A stretch of DNA of 64,000 bases from Candidatus Ideonella esbjergensis (GTDB taxonomy: Bacteria; Pseudomonadota; Gammaproteobacteria; Burkholderiales; Burkholderiaceae_C): positions 288,959 to 352,958 of the forward strand of contig JADJLP010000013.1 in assembly GCA_016710065.1 (NCBI GenBank). Reading direction: 5' to 3'. Below the pieces are notes generated by a model. It saw only the letters and a list, made by a program, of their open reading frames with translations. It ran no database searches and was not told where the DNA came from. The first letter of the stretch is position 1. Each line of letters starts with the position of its first letter. The translations under genes were made by a program, and so were the position numbers. Positions 28,142 to 37,250 of this stretch are shown piece by piece.

Positions 28142-31100
28142 TCAGGTTTGCTGCTGCACCTTCGAAGCGTCGAAGGGCTGATTGCTGGCTTTGAGCCAAT
28201 CTAGCAGGGCTTGCCCCGTTGCAAAGCCGAGCGACCCCACCGTCATGCGCAAGGCGCCGGCGCCGACGATTTCTTGAAGCTTGTCGGCGGCAGTCTTCAT
28301 CGAAGCGGCTGTGTAGCCAGCGTCCAGTGCGCCGGAGTATTCGACGTGTTGCAGTCCGTCGGTGCTTTCGGCAGTGAGTTGCAGGTCGAAGGCGATGACG
28401 GTGGCAGCTTCGTCCAGACGCTGAATGAAGTCCCATACAGCACCGGCGTCGTCGAGCTTGGCACGTTGCGTCCACCGGGCGGGCTTGGTGGCGTCGAGCT
28501 TGGGGCCTGTACCGCCGGGCTGTGGGATGGGGATGCGCAGCACCTCGGAATACAGCCCCAGATCGCTGGCCCCGGCGATGCCACAGACCACGCGACTGCC
28601 CACCGGCACGCGGAATGTGCCGTCGTACGTGGCAGCGCCCACATGGGTGGGGGCCGAACCGTCCGTGGTGTAGCGGATGGCGATGCCGGCCACGCGCGGC
28701 AGCGCACGCAGTTCCACCTCGAAGTGGTCGCCGCGGTTGTGCAGCTGGTATTTCAGGCGAATCTTTGCAGTCCATTCCTTGACCGGGCTGATGCGCGTGA
28801 GGTCTGCCGGGTCGTGCGCCAGGAAGCGATAACGCAGAGCCGTGGCTTCGAAGCGTGCCGGGGTGGGCACGGGGCTGGACGACGGTGTTGGGTCGGTGTC
28901 GCCAGTCTCGAAGACGATGGCCGGCGCGTGCAAGGGCTCCACCTTCAGGTACGCGCGGCCGTCGCCGTCTTCTTCCACCGAGAGCTCGCGAACATCCACC
29001 AAGGGCGTTGGAGGCGGGAAAGGGCCGCGCCGCACGTGGTTGCCTTCCTCCCGCCAGAGGCCACGACGCACGCACTCGGACTTCAGGTCGTCGAGCGCCG
29101 AAGTCTTGTGCAGCGGCCAGTTGGTGTTGACCGCGGCATTGCGCTTGAAGTCAGACCACAACACCACCTTGGTGTCGGCGCTGCCGAACAGGCGCGCCTC
29201 GGCGCGCGAACGGAAGGCGTCATCGTCGATCTTGGTGGTGAACTTCTGTGCGCCTTCCAGCGTCTTGCGGATGGTTGCCTCTCCGCTGCTATTGCCGGCG
29301 AAAGCAAGGTCGACGCCGGTCGCACGCAGCGCCGTGTTGATGCTGGGATAGACGATCTGGTCGAAGGCTTCCTTCAGCGCCGCGCTGAACTGCAGCGCGA
29401 TTCGGTCGCGCAGTCCGTCAAGGGCACGCCACTGCGGGTCATCGGCCGGCGTCTTCTCTTGGTTCAGTTCTTCCTCGATGCTCTGAAGCGCGCGCGTCTG
29501 GCGCGCCGCGTCGATCACCTTTTGGAACGTGTCGCGGGAACCGGTGAGGAAGAGCACGCGGTTCTTGTATTGCTGCTGCTCCCACCACGCCTGCCAGTCA
29601 GACGAGATGGGCAGCTGGTTGGCCTGCCCGCCAGGCCGCACCACCACCAACGTCGTGCGCTCCTGCTCAACCTGCACTTCATCTGGCGGCGGCAACACCT
29701 TCACTACTTGGTAGCAGTCGCGCAAACTGACGGCGAAGTGCTGCTCCAGGTGTTCGCGCAACATGCGGTCCACCGTCTCGGCGTGCAGCGATTGCGCCGT
29801 GGCGCGCAGCTTTGCGGCCAGGTTCTGCTGATTCTTGAAGAACAAGCGGCCGTCTGCCGAGTTGTGCAGGTACCAAGCCCGCGTGGCCAGTTTGTCCAGC
29901 ACGTTGGCCTTGAAAGTCGACAGATCGCGCCCCGGACGTTGCAGGCAGTCCACCAGCTGGTACTCACGCAACCCGTGGATAGCGCCAGGGGTGGTGGACA
30001 GAGAAGCCACCAGGATCAGGCGCGCGGCCTCGGAGGCGTCGGCGTTGCCGTTGGCTTGGTCGATCTGCTCGACTTCGGCGTCGCCGCCGTGGGCGATGTC
30101 GTGTGCGATGGCTTCGCTCAACGACGGGTTGATCATTCGAACCTCGGAGGCGATCTCGTCGACGTTGAGGTCGATGTCGTAAGGGTGGATGAGGTCCTTG
30201 CCCTCGGCCTTTCGTGAATTCCACAGATCAGCCACCACCATCTGCATCAAGCGGATGACGCCACGGGTCTGCTGGAAGCCGTCGTTTTCCTTGAACTTGC
30301 CGACGAGTTCGCGCAGGTCAGGGTGGAAGGGATAGGCGTCTGTCACACGCGAGTACAGCGATTCGGGTGTGGTGCTGGTGAGGTTCATGCGCGCGGCGTC
30401 GCGCAGCGCGTCACGGTAGGCGGCGGCGACGCGCTCGACCTCAGATTGGGGCGCCACGGTCTTGAAGAGCCGCTTGCGCAGGATGTGGTACAGCTCGTCG
30501 CCGTTGGGATTGACCGGCGTGATGGGGACCGCGATGCGCTTGGACTCTGCGCTGATGCCCTGCACGGCGCGCCCAAACGCGGCTTGCAGATTGGCCTGGC
30601 CGATGCTGAAGTTAGTGCCCGCAAGGTCGGACAGCACGAGGCAGACGTTGTCCATCTCCGCCACCGCCACGAACAGGTTCGCCAGCGCGGTGGTGGTGAC
30701 AACGCCCAGATCGGCATTGCCAACGGGCACCGCGACGGCGTACTCGAGGTAAGGCGGAAGTTCGTCGAGGAACAGCACCAAAGGGTCGCCGCCCAACAAC
30801 TGCTTCCAGGCCTCGGGCCCGGGGGCGCTGAGCAGCGGAGACACGTAGCGCGCGAACTGGTCGGCCCTGTTCAATTGCTCGGCAATGGAACCCCAAATGC
30901 CGCCAGGCGCGTCAGTGCTGCGCCCGTTGAAGCCGACAACGCGGCAGCGGCCCAGCTTGGGGGCCGGGTCCTTATCTGCCAGCACACGACGCCGCAGTTC
31001 GGGGTCACGTGCCAGCAGGCCGAGACCGATCATGCTGTGGGTCTTGCCGCCACCCATCGCCTGAGACAGCAGGAACACGGAAGATCCGGCGCCAGTACCC

Positions 31101-31279
31101 GACAGGTGCCGGAAAGCCCGGTCGACCAGCGTCGTCATGCCGTTGGTGAAGTAGTTCTCGTCGAAGAACTCGCCGCCATGCACCTTGCCTTTGAGGAAGG
31201 TGTCCAGGCTGAGCACGGTGGCCCGACGGTCGGCAGCGAACACCGAGTCACGGGGGGTGCAGTGGGTCTTGAGTGTCAT
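28142..31279 (-). CDS. DUF499 family ATPase, anti-phage associated
   Basis: A 1045-residue protein. The ATG at 31279 (MTLKTHCTPRDSVFAADRRA) starts at the family's conserved N-terminus. A Walker A motif sits at residues 73-80 (QAMGGGKT), and LVLFLDELPPYLEY supplies Walker B. The C-terminal third carries predicted beta-rich domains (GIAIRYTTDGSAPTHVGAATY). DUF499 proteins are large P-loop ATPases that co-occur with DUF1156 methylases in predicted restriction-like phage defence; their precise role is not established. The start lies 131 bp after the BrxHI-like helicase stop, enough room for its own promoter, while the next two genes follow with almost no gap. Confidence 0.88.
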   Translation of the reverse strand: MTLKTHCTPRDSVFAADRRATVLSLDTFLKGKVHGGEFFDENYFTNGMTTLVDRAFRHLSGTGAGSSVFLLSQAMGGGKTHSMIGLGLLARDPELRRRVLADKDPAPKLGRCRVVGFNGRSTDAPGGIWGSIAEQLNRADQFARYVSPLLSAPGPEAWKQLLGGDPLVLFLDELPPYLEYAVAVPVGNADLGVVTTTALANLFVAVAEMDNVCLVLSDLAGTNFSIGQANLQAAFGRAVQGISAESKRIAVPITPVNPNGDELYHILRKRLFKTVAPQSEVERVAAAYRDALRDAARMNLTSTTPESLYSRVTDAYPFHPDLRELVGKFKENDGFQQTRGVIRLMQMVVADLWNSRKAEGKDLIHPYDIDLNVDEIASEVRMINPSLSEAIAHDIAHGGDAEVEQIDQANGNADASEAARLILVASLSTTPGAIHGLREYQLVDCLQRPGRDLSTFKANVLDKLATRAWYLHNSADGRLFFKNQQNLAAKLRATAQSLHAETVDRMLREHLEQHFAVSLRDCYQVVKVLPPPDEVQVEQERTTLVVVRPGGQANQLPISSDWQAWWEQQQYKNRVLFLTGSRDTFQKVIDAARQTRALQSIEEELNQEKTPADDPQWRALDGLRDRIALQFSAALKEAFDQIVYPSINTALRATGVDLAFAGNSSGEATIRKTLEGAQKFTTKIDDDAFRSRAEARLFGSADTKVVLWSDFKRNAAVNTNWPLHKTSALDDLKSECVRRGLWREEGNHVRRGPFPPPTPLVDVRELSVEEDGDGRAYLKVEPLHAPAIVFETGDTDPTPSSSPVPTPARFEATALRYRFLAHDPADLTRISPVKEWTAKIRLKYQLHNRGDHFEVELRALPRVAGIAIRYTTDGSAPTHVGAATYDGTFRVPVGSRVVCGIAGASDLGLYSEVLRIPIPQPGGTGPKLDATKPARWTQRAKLDDAGAVWDFIQRLDEAATVIAFDLQLTAESTDGLQHVEYSGALDAGYTAASMKTAADKLQEIVGAGALRMTVGSLGFATGQALLDWLKASNQPFDASKVQQQT

Positions 31280-31410
31280 GCGGTTGGTCAGTTGGTGTGA
31301 CTTGGCGACGTAGATACAGAGAGCTGCCAGGCGACTACCGAGCAATCATTGCAGCCTGCGGCGTGACGCATGCTAGTTCATGGCTAACGACCGAGTGGGC
31401 GTGCGCGGCG

Positions 31411-33588
31411 TCATGTCATCAGGCTCGCGAGTCGGGACGCGAGTGGTTGACCGGCAGCGACTTCGACCACATGCCGGTTGCGAACCCACTCCAAAAAGTC
31501 GTCGCTAGGCATCAATTCGCGAAACGTCGAATTCCGCAGCGAAGCCGGCAACAGCCGGTGCATCGGTCCAGGCGCGACCAGGCTGGGCGAGTCATCTAGA
31601 CATGACATGAGCACCGCTTCGACCCGACGAGCATCTGAACAGAGGTCCGACAGATCGTGCCGCAGCGGACCGCGAACCGCGATGCCTCCCAGGCCGGCGA
31701 CTGGCTGTGCGCCAGTCAAAGCGCTCAGCACTCGTTCATAGACCGAGCCTCCGAAGTGGAGGACCAGCGACTCACCGCCGTGCGAGTAGCAAACCAGGTC
31801 TCGGTCTGTCAGGCCCAGGCCCAGCGCCAAGTGACGTGCGAACGCGCGGGACACGGGGCCCTTGCGTGAGCCGTATCGGATGGCACCTTGGGATCCGCGG
31901 GCATCGCTGCCTTGAAGCAGGATTTCGCCGTTGCCCTGTTTGACGGTCCAGTTGGCGCCAGCGATGGAGATCCGATCGGGAACGCGGCTGCCCGCGGGGA
32001 TATGGGCCAAGGTTTCACCGGTGACCGCGTCGACTACGGGCGTACCGGCGGCAGCGCCGTCGATATTTCCATGCATGCCCATGCCGTCCCAGGCGAGTTG
32101 CCAGTCTTCACCGAACGTCACACGACCCCCGTGACCGATGTCCAGAAGCCCCTGCACGACGAGATGGTCAACGACAAGCTTGGCACCCTCTGCACCGTCC
32201 TCAGGCCAGACTTGCGCGGCCAGAGCCACGACATCCGATACACGTCGACCCGCAGACGGGCCCTGGCGTACGAAGCTGGCGATCTGCTGCACGCACACCG
32301 ACCAACGCCGACCGTACCGAACGGGGTCGCAGAGGCCATCGCGGGCTGCCAGCAGCATGCTCGCCATGGCGAACCGGTCCATCGGGCTTCGAGCAAGGGC
32401 CACTACCCGCGTGATCCCGAGCCGGCGCCCGGATCGGCCGATCCGTTGAAGCAGGCCATTGGTGTCAGCAGGCGGGCCCACCAAGGCCACAACATCGACA
32501 TCGCCGATGTCAACTCCGACCTCCAGCGTGCTGGTGGCCACCAGCAGGGCATCACGCGCGGCACCGAATCCCTGCTCGGCAGCTTCTCGGATTCCCTTGT
32601 CCAAGCTGCCATGGTGCGCAAACACCGCGACCTGACGGCGCGACTGCAGGAAATGCCGCAGCACAGTGGACAGTTCGTCGCAGAGACTTCGGCTGGGAAC
32701 GAAGACGAGCATCTTGCGGACAGGTCGAGCCTCGTCTCGCGACATGGCCTGCCACGCAAATTCAGCCAGAGCTTCGAGCGATGCGCCCTCTCCTGAGATC
32801 GCCACACGGGCCACGACCGTATCTATTGTGTCCTCGTCAGAGATCGGAGACCAAAGATCTACTGCGTTGCCGTCATACACCAGCAACTCGCGGCCGCCTG
32901 GAACAGCCACCACCGTCGCCCCTGGCCCCAGCAGACGGAGCGCCAGATGCTCTGGGGACGACACCGTGGCGCTGGCAGCACAAATTTGGATGGAGGGCGA
33001 GTGGCTTGCGGTGGCGCCCACGTGTAACGAACCATGCTTAAGGCGCCGCAACCGTGCCAGCAGCCATAGCAGTTGGTCACCTCTGGCAGTGTTGTCAAAG
33101 AGGTGTGCCTCGTCGATGAACACAGCCTCGACGCCCTGGAGCAGGTGTCCTTCAGGCTTGCCGTCAGTTCCGTACAGCGTTCTGCGCGCCAGCATCGAGT
33201 CAAGGGACTCGGGCGTGGTGATCAGCAGGAATGGCAGCTTCGCCCCCAGCCGGTGATCGGAGGTCTGACGGCCGCACGCAATGCCGATCTCTTCGAGAGT
33301 GCGCGCCAGGCGCGCATACAAGTCGTTGACCAGCGCCCGCGTCGGCGCGATGGCCAACACCCTGATCTGATCGGTTTCAAATCGACTCTCCAGCACCCGG
33401 GCGATCAGGGGAGCAAACAGTGCCTCCGTCTTGCCAGATGCGGTTGGACAGGCCAAGAGAATGTTGCGCCCGGCCAGGACTGGCGGTATGGCTGCGCGCT
33501 GGCTTGGCCTGAGCTCGGAGAACGCTCGGAAGAACACCGGGCCTACCCGGCCGAGCGCCTTTACCAAGCTGCGATCGTCTTCCGCCAT
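31411..33588 (-). CDS. Lhr/BrxHI-like DEAD/DEAH helicase
   Basis: A 725-residue SF2 helicase. Motif I is ACPTASGKT (residues 46-54), motif Ia-like APTRAL, motif Ib TTPESLDSM, motif II DEAH (159-162, VFIDEAHLF), motif III region CAASATVSSPEHLALRL, motif V LLVATSTLEVGVDIGDVD and motif VI LLQRIGRSGRRLG. The Lhr-like arrangement and the position downstream of BrxD-like ATPases point to BrxHI of type 2 BREX. Here PglX, PglZ and BrxC are absent. It is the last of five tightly linked genes, starting 2 bp after the preceding stop. It probably unwinds or remodels DNA for the ATPases upstream. Confidence 0.88.
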   Translation of the reverse strand: MAEDDRSLVKALGRVGPVFFRAFSELRPSQRAAIPPVLAGRNILLACPTASGKTEALFAPLIARVLESRFETDQIRVLAIAPTRALVNDLYARLARTLEEIGIACGRQTSDHRLGAKLPFLLITTPESLDSMLARRTLYGTDGKPEGHLLQGVEAVFIDEAHLFDNTARGDQLLWLLARLRRLKHGSLHVGATASHSPSIQICAASATVSSPEHLALRLLGPGATVVAVPGGRELLVYDGNAVDLWSPISDEDTIDTVVARVAISGEGASLEALAEFAWQAMSRDEARPVRKMLVFVPSRSLCDELSTVLRHFLQSRRQVAVFAHHGSLDKGIREAAEQGFGAARDALLVATSTLEVGVDIGDVDVVALVGPPADTNGLLQRIGRSGRRLGITRVVALARSPMDRFAMASMLLAARDGLCDPVRYGRRWSVCVQQIASFVRQGPSAGRRVSDVVALAAQVWPEDGAEGAKLVVDHLVVQGLLDIGHGGRVTFGEDWQLAWDGMGMHGNIDGAAAGTPVVDAVTGETLAHIPAGSRVPDRISIAGANWTVKQGNGEILLQGSDARGSQGAIRYGSRKGPVSRAFARHLALGLGLTDRDLVCYSHGGESLVLHFGGSVYERVLSALTGAQPVAGLGGIAVRGPLRHDLSDLCSDARRVEAVLMSCLDDSPSLVAPGPMHRLLPASLRNSTFRELMPSDDFLEWVRNRHVVEVAAGQPLASRLASLMT

Positions 33589-33590
33589 GG

Positions 33591-34970
33591 TCAGTTCCGC
33601 GCGGACCTAATGACTTCTTCTACCGAGGCCTGCTCCAGATCAATGAGGTCCAAGCAGTGCAGAAGTGACCTGACAAATCGTCGCGGTACTGGCGAGAGCT
33701 GGCGCCGATGCTCCTTCAGCAGCATGTCGGCGGTCGCCTTCAGCTGCTTGCGACTGATTCTCTGCACGACGCCTGGGTAGGCGTCGCTGTAGAGAGTGAA
33801 GACACGTTCCGCCAACTCGTGCAGGTGATCATCGTCCAGCGCGTTTGCCCGCTCATGGACATCGATATGGCCCAGCTTGGCGATCACATCGCGCACAGCG
33901 TCGATGCTCTCGTCCTCACCGGGGCCAGCAGGAGCGCTACCGAAGGCCACCACCAACGGCACGTCATGTTTGCGAAGTTCACCGAGTGCGCGAAGCGTCA
34001 TGTCGTGACGTTCTCGCCGCGCGACGTCCCACCACGCGGCGCGGGCGTAGTCCACGTCCACCTCGTCGAGAATGACCAGCAGACCTCTGGCCTTGCCTGC
34101 CAAGCAGAATGCGGCCCAGTCGCACAGTAACTCGCGCAGGCGCGCCCCTCGTTCGTCAATGCTGCGCGCCTTCAGGGCAGGGAGAGCGACGTCGCGCCAG
34201 CCCAGGCGACGAAGTCGTTCCTTCGCCTGGCTCGCTGGCAGCGACAGGCCCAGGTAGTCTTCCAATACCGCGACAGCCTCAGGATCATCCAGAGCCTCCT
34301 GGGAGACCTGCTCCATAAGCTGAACCATGCGCGGACCGGCCCAGCTTCGCAGCTCAACCATGCCTGTGCGCTTGACGGACGCCAGCATCGTGCCCAAGCC
34401 CATCGGCGCCGCCTGATCGGGGAAGCGGATCGAACTGGTGATGCCCTCCAGCAGGCGCATGGGATCCGAAAGCGACGCAGCCCAGCCATCGAGAATGGAT
34501 GTAGACACTGCAAAGCGCCGCTTTGCAGCATGCGCTGAGAGAAGGGTCAGCAGATGGGTTTTCCCGACGCCCCAAGCGCCTTCGATGATGATCAGCTTCG
34601 GATGCCGCTTCTCGGCCTGCTTGAATGCCTCGTCGAACGCTGCCTCGTGATCCGCCGTCCCTACAGATATCTGCTGGACATGGCTTTCCAGCACCTGGCC
34701 CAGCTTGAGTGCCTGAACACCTGCACGAGAGGATGCGACCAAGTTGCGCGAAACCGCAGCCCCGACTGTTCGCGAAGTACCACCCGTAGGTCCAACCGCT
34801 GACGGGGCGAGAGATCTCAACGAGTCGCCTTCGGGAATCTCCTCGACGTCGATCCAGTCTGACGCGAAGCCGAACTTGACCTTCGCGACAACGCGACGGC
34901 CCCGACTTTCCACGCTGAGGATGGTCCCTCGACCCCACTTGGCGTGGGCGAAGCTGTCTCCAATCTTCAT
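33591..34970 (-). CDS. BrxD-like P-loop ATPase with Tudor-like N-terminus
   Basis: A 459-residue protein. Residues 1-45 (GDSFAHAKWGRGTILSVE, then VAKVKFG) look like the small SH3/Tudor-type module found at the C-terminus of UvrD/PcrA helicases, a likely nucleic-acid or polymerase contact. After a linker comes an AAA-like ATPase with Walker A EGAWGVGKT (residues 130-138) and Walker B ARGLLVILDEVDVDYA. The C-terminal part is helical and may include a winged helix. It resembles the BrxD/DUF2791 ATP-binding group in layout, but I place it there by gross likeness and context only. The start overlaps the stop of the upstream ATPase by 4 bp. Confidence 0.75.
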   Translation of the reverse strand: MKIGDSFAHAKWGRGTILSVESRGRRVVAKVKFGFASDWIDVEEIPEGDSLRSLAPSAVGPTGGTSRTVGAAVSRNLVASSRAGVQALKLGQVLESHVQQISVGTADHEAAFDEAFKQAEKRHPKLIIIEGAWGVGKTHLLTLLSAHAAKRRFAVSTSILDGWAASLSDPMRLLEGITSSIRFPDQAAPMGLGTMLASVKRTGMVELRSWAGPRMVQLMEQVSQEALDDPEAVAVLEDYLGLSLPASQAKERLRRLGWRDVALPALKARSIDERGARLRELLCDWAAFCLAGKARGLLVILDEVDVDYARAAWWDVARRERHDMTLRALGELRKHDVPLVVAFGSAPAGPGEDESIDAVRDVIAKLGHIDVHERANALDDDHLHELAERVFTLYSDAYPGVVQRISRKQLKATADMLLKEHRRQLSPVPRRFVRSLLHCLDLIDLEQASVEEVIRSARN

Positions 34971-36283
34971 GGCTCGAAGGCGGCCTGGTCTTCGGCCTGG
35001 ATGCCCTGGAAGTCGCCCAGGTAGCGCTTTCTCAGTTCGTCCTCTCCAAACGCCTGCTCACCAGTGCTGTTCTGCAACAGCAACAGACTCGCCCAGGTCT
35101 TGACGTACAAGCGCCGAGCGTTGATGTCGAGACTCATCTGGCTTGCCACCTTCGCCAGACGACGTGCATTCTCGAGCTGGACACTCTGGGTCAGCTTGCC
35201 ATCGGAGGCCAGGGCTGCGACCTCAACGAGCCGCTCTCCGATTGCGCGCAGCAGCGGCTCATGCCCGATCCCAATCCGATCCAAGCTAATCTGGGCGGCG
35301 AAATCAAACCCTTCATCGAACGTCGCCCCGGCGACCGCCAGTCTCTGTTGCAGAGCCGGGTACTTTGTAATCCCCTCCAACACGTCGGGCGTTGCCGCGA
35401 AGGCGCAGAACAATGGGATGTCGCCCACTGGAGAGCCCGACCAATCGACCATGACGCGCATCGCCCCAAGAACTGCCTGCAGCGCCTTGCCCTTCGCGGT
35501 AAACAGCGTCTCGACCTCGTCAATAAGCAAAACCCACCCTTGGCATCCAGCATCCAGCGTGAACTTCGAGAGGGCCAGAAGCAGCTTGCGCCCCAAAGCG
35601 CCTTCATTCGCACTCGTAGCCCGACGCAGACCCAGGACCTGCCAGTCATCCCTGGTGAGCGACTCCATGCGCCCACTCAACCACTTCTCCGCCGCGCTTG
35701 CGGCAGCACCGAGTTCCCGATCTTCCCAGTAGCCGGCGAGAGCGTGGCAGGCGACCTGCGCGAAGTCACCGTAAACGCCGGTCGAGTACGTCCGTTTTAG
35801 GTCCTTGAGATAGAGAGCGAAAGCAGCATCCGGGTCGGTTGCGCCAGCCTCTTCGATGGCCCGGCGCTTGGCATTGACGACAGCGGTCAGCAACGGCGAG
35901 ACGCCTTGCCCATCCTGGCCCGGAATCTGGAGCGCGCCGATGGACTCTGCGAAAAGGCCGAGCGGGTTGTCCACTCGGACGGGCCCGCCACGCTTGTCCG
36001 GAACACACTGCACAAAGCTGACAGCGAACTCTTCGCGCAGCGCGCGCACGGCCAGTGCCATCAGGAAGTGCGTCTTGCCACCGCCGTATGGCGCGAGAAC
36101 CAGCTTGAAGTGCGCGTCACTGCGAGACAGGTCTTGGAGGTACGCGACCGCCAATCTTTCGATCCACTCTTCCACGCCAACCGAGAACATCGGGAAGACC
36201 TCGCCAGCGGTGGTGATCTCCCTGGGTGGTACTCCATGTTCGGCGAGTTGCACAAGCAGGCGATGAGCTCTCTTCTTATCCAC
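34967..36283 (-). CDS. BrxD-like (DUF2791) P-loop ATPase
   Basis: A 438-residue protein. The opening (HRLLVQLAEHGVPPREITTAG, then VGVEEWIERL) and Walker A LAPYGGGKTHFLM (about residues 63-75) are typical of BrxD-type ATP-binding proteins. Walker B is canonical, GWVLLIDEVETLF, and a sensor-like IPLFCAFAATPDVLEG follows. In BREX, BrxD partners the helicase BrxHI; that pairing recurs here two genes downstream. The start overlaps the preceding gene by 8 bp and the stop overlaps the next start by 4 bp, so the three ATPases are translationally coupled and may form a hetero-oligomer. Confidence 0.85.
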   Translation of the reverse strand: MDKKRAHRLLVQLAEHGVPPREITTAGEVFPMFSVGVEEWIERLAVAYLQDLSRSDAHFKLVLAPYGGGKTHFLMALAVRALREEFAVSFVQCVPDKRGGPVRVDNPLGLFAESIGALQIPGQDGQGVSPLLTAVVNAKRRAIEEAGATDPDAAFALYLKDLKRTYSTGVYGDFAQVACHALAGYWEDRELGAAASAAEKWLSGRMESLTRDDWQVLGLRRATSANEGALGRKLLLALSKFTLDAGCQGWVLLIDEVETLFTAKGKALQAVLGAMRVMVDWSGSPVGDIPLFCAFAATPDVLEGITKYPALQQRLAVAGATFDEGFDFAAQISLDRIGIGHEPLLRAIGERLVEVAALASDGKLTQSVQLENARRLAKVASQMSLDINARRLYVKTWASLLLLQNSTGEQAFGEDELRKRYLGDFQGIQAEDQAAFEP

Positions 36284-37250
36284 GGCCTTTGACCTCTAAT
36301 AGCACAGCGGTGGCAGTTCGTTTCACGAATTCGCGAACGATCGCACTGGTGGGTGATGCAGCAAACTTGGCAGAGTCCTTGGCCAGAGCGGCGCCGATAC
36401 GGCGAGCGTTGGCGTCATTCAGCCCAGACTCCACGCCAATGTTGACGATCCTGTCTGCAAGCGCCAGGAAAAAGGCCTGGTCGCTGGTCTGAGGATCAGT
36501 CAGATCATCCAAATCGGTCCAGACGGAGCGTATCGATGAAGGAAACTGCCCCTTTAGCAGCGTTGGCGGCTCGATGCGTTGGGCAAGGGCATCAAGATGC
36601 TGGCGTGAGAGATCGATGAAGTCCTCGGCAGCCGCGTACATGATCAAACAGCCGCCGAACGCACCCAAAGAACCGACCGTCACCGACCGCGTCTGCGAGC
36701 CGGCAAGGAGCGCTTCGAGATCATCTCGAACACTTGGAGTGAGGCTGTCATCTCTGCAACCACGGCCATAGGCAAGGACGAGGTTTCGGAATTCCGGGCA
36801 GAGGTACTTGGATGCCTTGATACCGGCGACCACCTCAGCGGCCGAGTACACCGCTCCATCCGCGAGCGCAGCACGGATGATGGACGTCACACCTACTTCC
36901 GCATCTGCATCAAGGCCGCTCGGCGCTATGAGGCTCGTCGCTACCATCTCGAAGGTTGTGCGCAGCGAGCCAAATGGGGAAGCCCCGATCGGGCAATCGA
37001 TTCTGGCCGTCACGAAACCCTTGCTCCGTGCTGCGGCCTCCACGGCTAGCAAGTAGTGCGTCTTGCCTCGGCCGTTTGCGCCGTAGACGAACTGCACCTC
37101 GGTGCCGCCTGCAGCGAGGTAGGGGAAGATTTCCGAGTCGAATCGAGCCAGCGTTGCCTCAAGGCCCACTGACATCTGCTGCGCGGTCTGTGGGTCGGGA
37201 GGTGTCCCGTGAGCGGCCAAATGCGCCAGGCGTGCGCGAGGGGTCTTCAT
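36276..37250 (-). CDS. BrxD-like ATPase with abnormal Walker B
   Basis: A 324-residue protein from the ATG at 37250, which overlaps the stop of the 261-aa gene by 4 bp. It begins like its neighbour (RLAHLAAHGTPPDPQTAQQM) and has Walker A QFVYGANGRGKTHYLLA (GANGRGKT, residues 57-64). Where the sister protein has LLIDEVE, this one has GGCLIMYAAAEDF, so the canonical acidic pair after the hydrophobic strand is missing. It could bind ATP without hydrolysing it, or use the later Glu-Asp. It is shorter than its two neighbours. One degenerate and two active subunits would suit a mixed ring or clamp; this is inference. Confidence 0.75.
   Translation of the reverse strand: MKTPRARLAHLAAHGTPPDPQTAQQMSVGLEATLARFDSEIFPYLAAGGTEVQFVYGANGRGKTHYLLAVEAAARSKGFVTARIDCPIGASPFGSLRTTFEMVATSLIAPSGLDADAEVGVTSIIRAALADGAVYSAAEVVAGIKASKYLCPEFRNLVLAYGRGCRDDSLTPSVRDDLEALLAGSQTRSVTVGSLGAFGGCLIMYAAAEDFIDLSRQHLDALAQRIEPPTLLKGQFPSSIRSVWTDLDDLTDPQTSDQAFFLALADRIVNIGVESGLNDANARRIGAALAKDSAKFAASPTSAIVREFVKRTATAVLLEVKGRG

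Noticed and set aside
21635..31279. A DISARM system, because a methylase and a SNF2/PLD helicase occur together
   Set aside because: No DUF1998 (DrmB) gene is seen. The methylase is of DUF1156 type and the partners are DUF499 and DUF3780, which define a different cassette.
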